DNA from: CAYMKL01 sp964390805
GTDB taxonomy: Bacteria; Chloroflexota; Anaerolineae; VGOG01
DNA length: 9,231 bases
Direction: 5' to 3'
Assembly (NCBI GenBank): GCA_964390805.1
Contig: CAYMKL010000199.1
Span: forward strand, 1-9,231
Part shown: in pieces, positions 6,479 to 9,231 of the stretch
How the letters are laid out: each line of letters starts with the position of its first letter
Position numbering within the stretch: the stretch's first letter is position 1
Position numbers and translations under genes: made by a program
The notes under the pieces: model-generated
What the model was told of the DNA's origin: nothing
Databases searched by the model: none
The model's input: only the letters and a program-made list of their open reading frames with translations

Positions 6479-6942
6479 GATGCCGACTCGCCAGCCTGTC
6501 TCAGCCCTTCTTCGACCAAGGCCCGAATAGCCTGGACAAACTCAGCCGGTGTCTCGATTCTCAGCCCACTCTTCTCGGTCACGCGAGCGGGCTCAATGAA
6601 GTTCTTCACATCCAGCGTCGGAAGACGGTCAGGCGCGGATGCCACAGCCGCTGCCAAGATAGGGGCATCCTTGGGCTCGATCACTGATTGCCAGCGAATC
6701 ACCTCTTCGGGGCTAGGGTCTGTCACGATTTCAGGATTGATGGCCACCATCAACTCGGCGAAAACGGGCAAAGCTGCTGGCAATTTCTTGCGCAAGTTGC
6801 GCTCAGCTTCGTCGAGCACCTGCCGGCAAACGACCAGCCGGTACAAGCCGATTTCGGCCATGACCAAAACAGCACGGCTGGCGCCGCTGCGGGAACCGGC
6901 GCCAGCCACTAACACGCTAGCATCTGCAAAGATCCTAGACAT
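6475..6942 (-). CDS. PIN-domain ribonuclease, VapC-like toxin (PIN_3 type)
   Basis: This 155-residue PIN-fold protein shows the acidic residues expected of a Mg-dependent ribonuclease: IFADASVLVAG (Asp7), RQVLDEAERNL (Asp44/Glu45), EPKDAPILAAA (Asp92) and LPTLDVKNF (Asp111). It matches the group annotated as 'putative toxin-antitoxin system toxin component, PIN family'. Its ATG (6942-6940) overlaps the end of the AbrB-type antitoxin gene by 8 nt and has AAGGAAGAG upstream inside that gene, so expression is coupled. The C-terminal extension 'FVQAIRALVEEGLRQAGESAS' is typical. The RNA target is unknown. The catalytic residues appear intact. Confidence 0.86.
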   Translation of the reverse strand: MSRIFADASVLVAGAGSRSGASRAVLVMAEIGLYRLVVCRQVLDEAERNLRKKLPAALPVFAELMVAINPEIVTDPSPEEVIRWQSVIEPKDAPILAAAVASAPDRLPTLDVKNFIEPARVTEKSGLRIETPAEFVQAIRALVEEGLRQAGESAS

Positions 6943-7261
6943 GTGTCTTCTCTTCCTTTTGGCTCCAGCGTTCCTGGTAAATGGCCGTTCGTTCTTCCTC
7001 CAAACCGATGAGCAAGTCAGCCAGTGTCACACCTTGCGCCTCCATCAATTCCACAATCCGATCCGCCAACAGGGGCACAACGGGGCGTTTAGGTGTCAGT
7101 AACAGGATAGAACCCATCTGGACAAGAGTCAACGTATCGCCTTCGTTCATATTCAGGCGGTCACGCACCTCCCGAGGCATAGTGATCTGGCCTCGTTGCC
7201 GCAGACGAACGTCGTAGATTCTTGACGTGTCGAGTTTAGCTGGCGCCAATGCTGTGACCAT
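6935..7261 (-). CDS. AbrB/MazE/SpoVT-type antitoxin and transcription regulator
   Basis: This 108-residue protein has a swapped-hairpin DNA-binding domain at about residues 15-58. Its core, RQRGQITMPREVRDRLNMNE (21-40) followed by GDTLTL, is the AbrB/SpoVT consensus (G-Q-I-T-h-P-x-x-h-R-x-x-h-x-h-x-x-G-D). The C-terminal half (60-108) is helical and charged and probably wraps the PIN toxin. The ATG at 7261-7259 is preceded by AGGAGA with 5-nt spacing. It lies 45 nt downstream of a near-consensus promoter with palindromic sequences at the -10 and start region, fitting autorepression. It neutralises the PIN toxin by family analogy. It heads a cluster that continues through the toxin and uracil-DNA glycosylase genes. 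Confidence 0.87.
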   Translation of the reverse strand: MVTALAPAKLDTSRIYDVRLRQRGQITMPREVRDRLNMNEGDTLTLVQMGSILLLTPKRPVVPLLADRIVELMEAQGVTLADLLIGLEEERTAIYQERWSQKEEKTHV

Positions 7262-7289
7262 CTCGCTCTCCTTCCCACTCTCACACTTT

Positions 7290-7300
7290 CAGATTATCTG
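7290..7300. promoter_or_regulatory. Palindrome at the predicted transcription start (candidate operator)
   Basis: CAGAT-T-ATCTG has 5-bp arms and sits at the predicted start of the antitoxin transcript, 5 to 15 bases downstream of the -10. Together with the palindrome at 7305-7314 it could form a paired operator. Confidence 0.45.
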
Positions 7301-7304
7301 ACAA

Positions 7305-7314
7305 TAGTATACTA
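7305..7314. promoter_or_regulatory. Perfect 10-bp palindrome over the -10 box (candidate operator)
   Basis: TAGTATACTA reads the same on both strands and covers the -10 hexamer. An AbrB-type dimer is a plausible ligand, giving autorepression. Part of the symmetry comes from the -10 sequence itself, so the site is only a candidate. Confidence 0.5.
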
Positions 7315-7334
7315 CCCAACACAACCGCTGTCAA
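7306..7334 (-). promoter_or_regulatory. Sigma-70-type promoter of the antitoxin-toxin-glycosylase cluster
   Basis: On the minus strand, TTGACA (7334-7329) is followed by a 17-nt spacer and TATACT (7311-7306). The -35 is perfect and the -10 has one mismatch. The predicted start is near 7299, about 38 nt before the antitoxin ATG. The -35 begins only 15 nt after the M50-like gene's stop codon. Confidence 0.82.
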
Positions 7335-7348
7335 CTGCGACCCAAACT

Positions 7349-8053
7349 TTAGCGGATCTTGTTTAGCGCGGTCCCAATGGCGATAGCTCCAGCAGCAGCC
7401 AAGCCCAGAGCTGGCAGCCAGTAACGCAGGATGGCCAGCGCCACGCCAGCGGTTATGGCCATCGCGCCGATGACCAGATCGAGCCGCCGTATTACTGCAT
7501 CGGCCTGGGCGGGTGTGCGACCGCGTTCCACCAGTGTCCATTTGAGGATGACGCCGCCGTCCACGATAGGCAATGGCGCAAGGCTGCCGGCCAGGATCAG
7601 GCCGTGGCCGATGCACGACCAGTTGGCCACCATGCGTGCTGGCGAGCCGGGGGATGTCAGGAGGCGTAAGAACAGACTGGCGAGCAGGCCCAACGCACTG
7701 AAGATCGGCCCGCCCAGAGAACGCATGCGGTGTGTCTGAGGCGGAACGTCGTTGTCGAAGTAGAGAGTGCGCGGCATCCCCGCCGAAACGAGGATCTCAT
7801 CCATCGGCGCGCCGGCATATCGCGCGCTGACGATGTGCGACATGGCGTGGCCGAAGTCGGCAACCAGCAGCGCGGCCAGGGAGAGGGCACCGACCAGTAG
7901 GCGGGTGGCCCAGGAACTCTCCGACACCTGTTGTCCCGCCAGCCACGTCAGAGCGACCCACCCGACCAATAGGTTGCCCAACACCGCTGGCTTCACTTTG
8001 ATCTGCGTGCTACAAACGGTGAACAAAGCTGGCACTTCTTTCGTTGGGGTCAT
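7349..8053 (-). CDS. M50/site-2-protease-like membrane protein lacking the catalytic Glu
   Basis: The protein has 234 residues from ATG 8053, or 248 from GTG 8095; numbering here uses the long form. It is a polytopic membrane protein whose layout matches M50 proteases. A hydrophobic helix leads into DFGHAMSHIVSARYAGA (80-96), at the place of HExxHxxxAxxxG; SLGGPIFSALGLLAS (126-140) matches the 'GP..N' helix, and SLAPLPIVDGGVIL (171-184) matches the NLLPxxPLDGG motif with ligand Asp179. Both His (83, 87) and the Asp are kept, but the general base Glu is Ala84, and the Asn before LLP is Ser171. It is probably a non-catalytic homologue, or one with altered chemistry. Further helices cover about 36-53, 66-80, 160-175 and 205-243. 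I prefer ATG 8053 (SD AGAGAGG, 7-nt spacing); GTG 8095 (SD GAGAGG, 8-nt spacing) is possible. It is transcribed alone from 8153-8125. Confidence 0.75.
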   Translation of the reverse strand: MTPTKEVPALFTVCSTQIKVKPAVLGNLLVGWVALTWLAGQQVSESSWATRLLVGALSLAALLVADFGHAMSHIVSARYAGAPMDEILVSAGMPRTLYFDNDVPPQTHRMRSLGGPIFSALGLLASLFLRLLTSPGSPARMVANWSCIGHGLILAGSLAPLPIVDGGVILKWTLVERGRTPAQADAVIRRLDLVIGAMAITAGVALAILRYWLPALGLAAAGAIAIGTALNKIR

Positions 8054-8073
8054 TTGCCCGCCTCTCTCTCGCT

Positions 8074-8097
8074 TCAGTTCCACAGTCAGTTCCACAG
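8074..8097. repeat. Perfect tandem duplication of a 12-mer
   Basis: TCAGTTCCACAG occurs twice without a gap (8074-8085 and 8086-8097). It lies between the M50-like promoter and the preferred ATG at 8053. If the GTG at 8095 is used, it encodes the V-E-L-T-V-E-L repetition. The unit is a multiple of three, so it does not help decide the start. It could be a leader regulatory site or a simple slippage duplication. Confidence 0.7.
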
Positions 8098-8124
8098 GTT
8101 GAGCCTCTCGATCCCACTAGCTAA

Positions 8125-8153
8125 AGGATAGCACTAAGGCCCTGATTCGTCAA
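8125..8153 (-). promoter_or_regulatory. Promoter of the M50-like gene
   Basis: On the minus strand, TTGACG (8153-8148) is followed by a 17-nt spacer and TATCCT (8130-8125). The -35 has one mismatch and the -10 two, with ideal spacing. The predicted start is near 8118, ahead of both candidate start codons. It is divergent from the CHAT promoter, with 10 bp between the two -35 boxes. Confidence 0.65.
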
Positions 8154-8163
8154 GTTTGCTCTC

Positions 8164-8192
8164 TTGCGCAGATTTGAGGAGTCAGGTATAAT
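8164..8192 (+). promoter_or_regulatory. Promoter of the CHAT-protein gene
   Basis: TTGCGC (8164-8169) is followed by a 17-nt spacer and a perfect TATAAT (8187-8192). The predicted start near 8199 leaves a leader of about 53 nt before the ATG at 8252. Confidence 0.68.
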
Positions 8193-8239
8193 GAGTGCAG
8201 GTACCCACTGGATTCTGAGCAGTTTTCTCCACACATATC

Positions 8240-8246
8240 AAGGAGG
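8240..8246 (+). promoter_or_regulatory. Strong ribosome binding site that fixes the CHAT-protein start
   Basis: AAGGAGG lies 5 nt before ATG 8252. It is the only strong SD in this reading frame's upstream region. Confidence 0.75.
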
Positions 8247-8251
8247 GCCCA

Positions 8252-9231
8252 ATGTTGACTCTCCGCCTCACCCAAACCACCGAAGACCAGGGCAAATACC
8301 GCGTCGAGGTCGCCCTCGAAGGCGGCGGCCTACCCCGGCAGACCGTCACCACCTCCGTCGAGTTCGCTCTTGCTGCCCAGGAGCAAGAGAACCTGCGCTG
8401 GTATCTCGAAGACTTCTTGCAGCATCCCCACGACCCCGCGCCCAAGATCGCAACGCGCATTGAGGGGCGCATGGCTGAGATCGGGTCGCAACTCTTCAAG
8501 GCCGTGTTTCACGCTGACGACGACGCCCGTGACCTGTGGGCCACGCTGCGCACCCGCCTGAACGACGCCCGCGTTGAGATCATCGCCGGAGTGCGGGAGG
8601 CAGCGGCCATCCCCTGGGAGCTGATCCGCGACCCCAAGACCGACACACCGCTGGCACTGCGGGCCGCCGCCTTCGTGCGCGCCCAACCCCAGGCCGCGCA
8701 ACGTCCGCAGCTCCCCCGAACCGAGGCGGGCCCCATCCGCATTCTGCTCGTCATCTGCCGCCCCGGCGGGCGCGAGGATGTCCCTTTCCGCTCGGTGGCC
8801 AGTCGCCTGATCAAGGGGCTGACCGAGGAAGCTCGCCAAGCCTTTGAACTGGACGTGCTGCGCCCACCGACGTTTGAGCGACTGGCCGAGGTGCTGCGCG
8901 CCGCCAGGGCCGCGGGCAGGCCATATCACGTCGTCCACTTTGACGGGCACGGCATGTATGCCGAAGTCACGGGGCCGAGCGACGTGACGGAATGGCTCAG
9001 AAGGCTGATGCCGCTGCTGCTGTCCGGGCCGCGCACTGGGGAGCACGGCTATCTGCTGTTTGAGAATCCGAAATTGGAAGAGAACGTGCAGTGGGTGGAC
9101 GGCCCCGCGCTGGGCAGGCTGCTCGTCGAGACAGGTGCCCCGATACTGGTGCTCAACGCTTGCCGCTCCGCCCACGCCGAAACTCCTGACTCCCCTCCCC
9201 TGCTTCCCCCCCAGAGTTGGGGGGGATTGAG
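8252..9231 (+). CDS. CHAT-domain (caspase-like) protein, 3' end beyond the window
   Basis: The open frame runs 326 codons without a stop to the window edge. Residues 1-160 form an N-terminal region containing AIPWELIRDP (119-128), a motif usual just before CHAT domains. The CHAT (caspase/separase-like cysteine protease) domain follows: IRILLVICRPGGRED (162-176) as the first strand, YHVVHFDGHG (225-234) with probable catalytic His233, and ILVLNACRSA (298-307) with the nucleophile Cys304. Both dyad residues are present, so it may be an active peptidase. Family members often carry NB-ARC or TPR modules after the CHAT domain, and some act in defence (for example TPR-CHAT with type III-E CRISPR effectors), but nothing of that kind is visible here. 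Just after the Cys strand, a proline-rich linker (TPDSPPLLPPQSWGGL) is encoded by a C7/G7 palindrome. It has its own promoter and a strong SD. Confidence 0.85.
   Translation, partial: MLTLRLTQTTEDQGKYRVEVALEGGGLPRQTVTTSVEFALAAQEQENLRWYLEDFLQHPHDPAPKIATRIEGRMAEIGSQLFKAVFHADDDARDLWATLRTRLNDARVEIIAGVREAAAIPWELIRDPKTDTPLALRAAAFVRAQPQAAQRPQLPRTEAGPIRILLVICRPGGREDVPFRSVASRLIKGLTEEARQAFELDVLRPPTFERLAEVLRAARAAGRPYHVVHFDGHGMYAEVTGPSDVTEWLRRLMPLLLSGPRTGEHGYLLFENPKLEENVQWVDGPALGRLLVETGAPILVLNACRSAHAETPDSPPLLPPQSWGGL
9205..9226 (+). repeat. C-run/G-run palindrome inside the CHAT coding sequence
   Basis: Seven C (9206-9212) and seven G (9219-9225) surround the loop AGAGTT; T9205 and A9226 extend the stem to 8 bp. 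It encodes PPQSWGG directly after the catalytic-Cys strand. Such C-run/G-run repeats are dispersed in some cyanobacterial and Chloroflexota genomes, so it may be a palindromic repeat inserted in frame. The last point is inference. Confidence 0.6.

Noticed and set aside
8330..9175. Minus-strand open frame of 281 codons opposite the CHAT gene
   Set aside because: The plus strand has a promoter, strong SD and CHAT motifs with a His/Cys dyad. The minus frame is a low-complexity antisense shadow.
1..9231. CRISPR array, tRNA or rRNA genes
   Set aside because: I saw no regularly spaced direct repeats, cloverleaf pattern or rRNA-like conserved segments on either strand.

Overview
The window is a GC-rich bacterial segment. 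Nine genes or gene remnants lie on the minus strand and one partial gene on the plus strand. The gene mix suggests a Chloroflexota (Anaerolineae-like) genome: an N-terminal CHAT-domain protein, a type-5 uracil-DNA glycosylase, an (alpha/alpha)6 prenyltransferase-repeat protein of the kind I associate with that phylum, a small dispersed 'PEPSRR'-type repeat, and nucleotidyltransferase and PIN/AbrB modules. This assignment is inference from gene content only.

Right part (7300-9231): two divergent promoters sit back to back at 8125-8192. Rightward, they serve a CHAT (caspase-like) protein with a visible His/Cys dyad that runs off the window. Leftward, they serve a small M50/site-2-protease-like membrane protein whose catalytic Glu is replaced by Ala (HAMSH instead of HExxH).

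Middle (3566-7334): a near-consensus sigma-70 promoter (TTGACA-N17-TATACT), overlapped by a perfect palindrome, drives a tight cluster. Its genes are an AbrB-type antitoxin, a PIN-domain toxin (8-nt overlap), a family-5 uracil-DNA glycosylase (ATGA overlap) and a large exported HExxH metalloprotease-like protein with a ComEA-type helix-hairpin-helix segment and four C-terminal membrane helices (3-nt gap). The last architecture is the most unusual protein here.

Left part (1-3521): the same direction continues with a prenyltransferase/squalene-oxidase-repeat protein, a short dispersed repeat, and a small helical protein coupled by ATGA to a Pol-beta-type nucleotidyltransferase (possible toxin-antitoxin pair). 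That gene is in turn coupled by ATGA to an amidinotransferase/DDAH-superfamily hydrolase. Last comes a DinB/YfiT-like gene split near its start by a 129-bp non-coding mobile element. This element has about 22-bp terminal inverted repeats beginning GGCTCTTT, an internal 11-bp hairpin and an exact 8-bp target duplication. Removing the element plus one target copy restores an ATG-started, SD-preceded reading frame, so the insertion is well supported. The end sequence and 8-bp duplication suggest an ISL3-type MITE.

The genes do not form one obvious pathway. DNA repair, toxin-antitoxin, protease-like and hydrolase functions are co-transcribed in an accessory-looking array.
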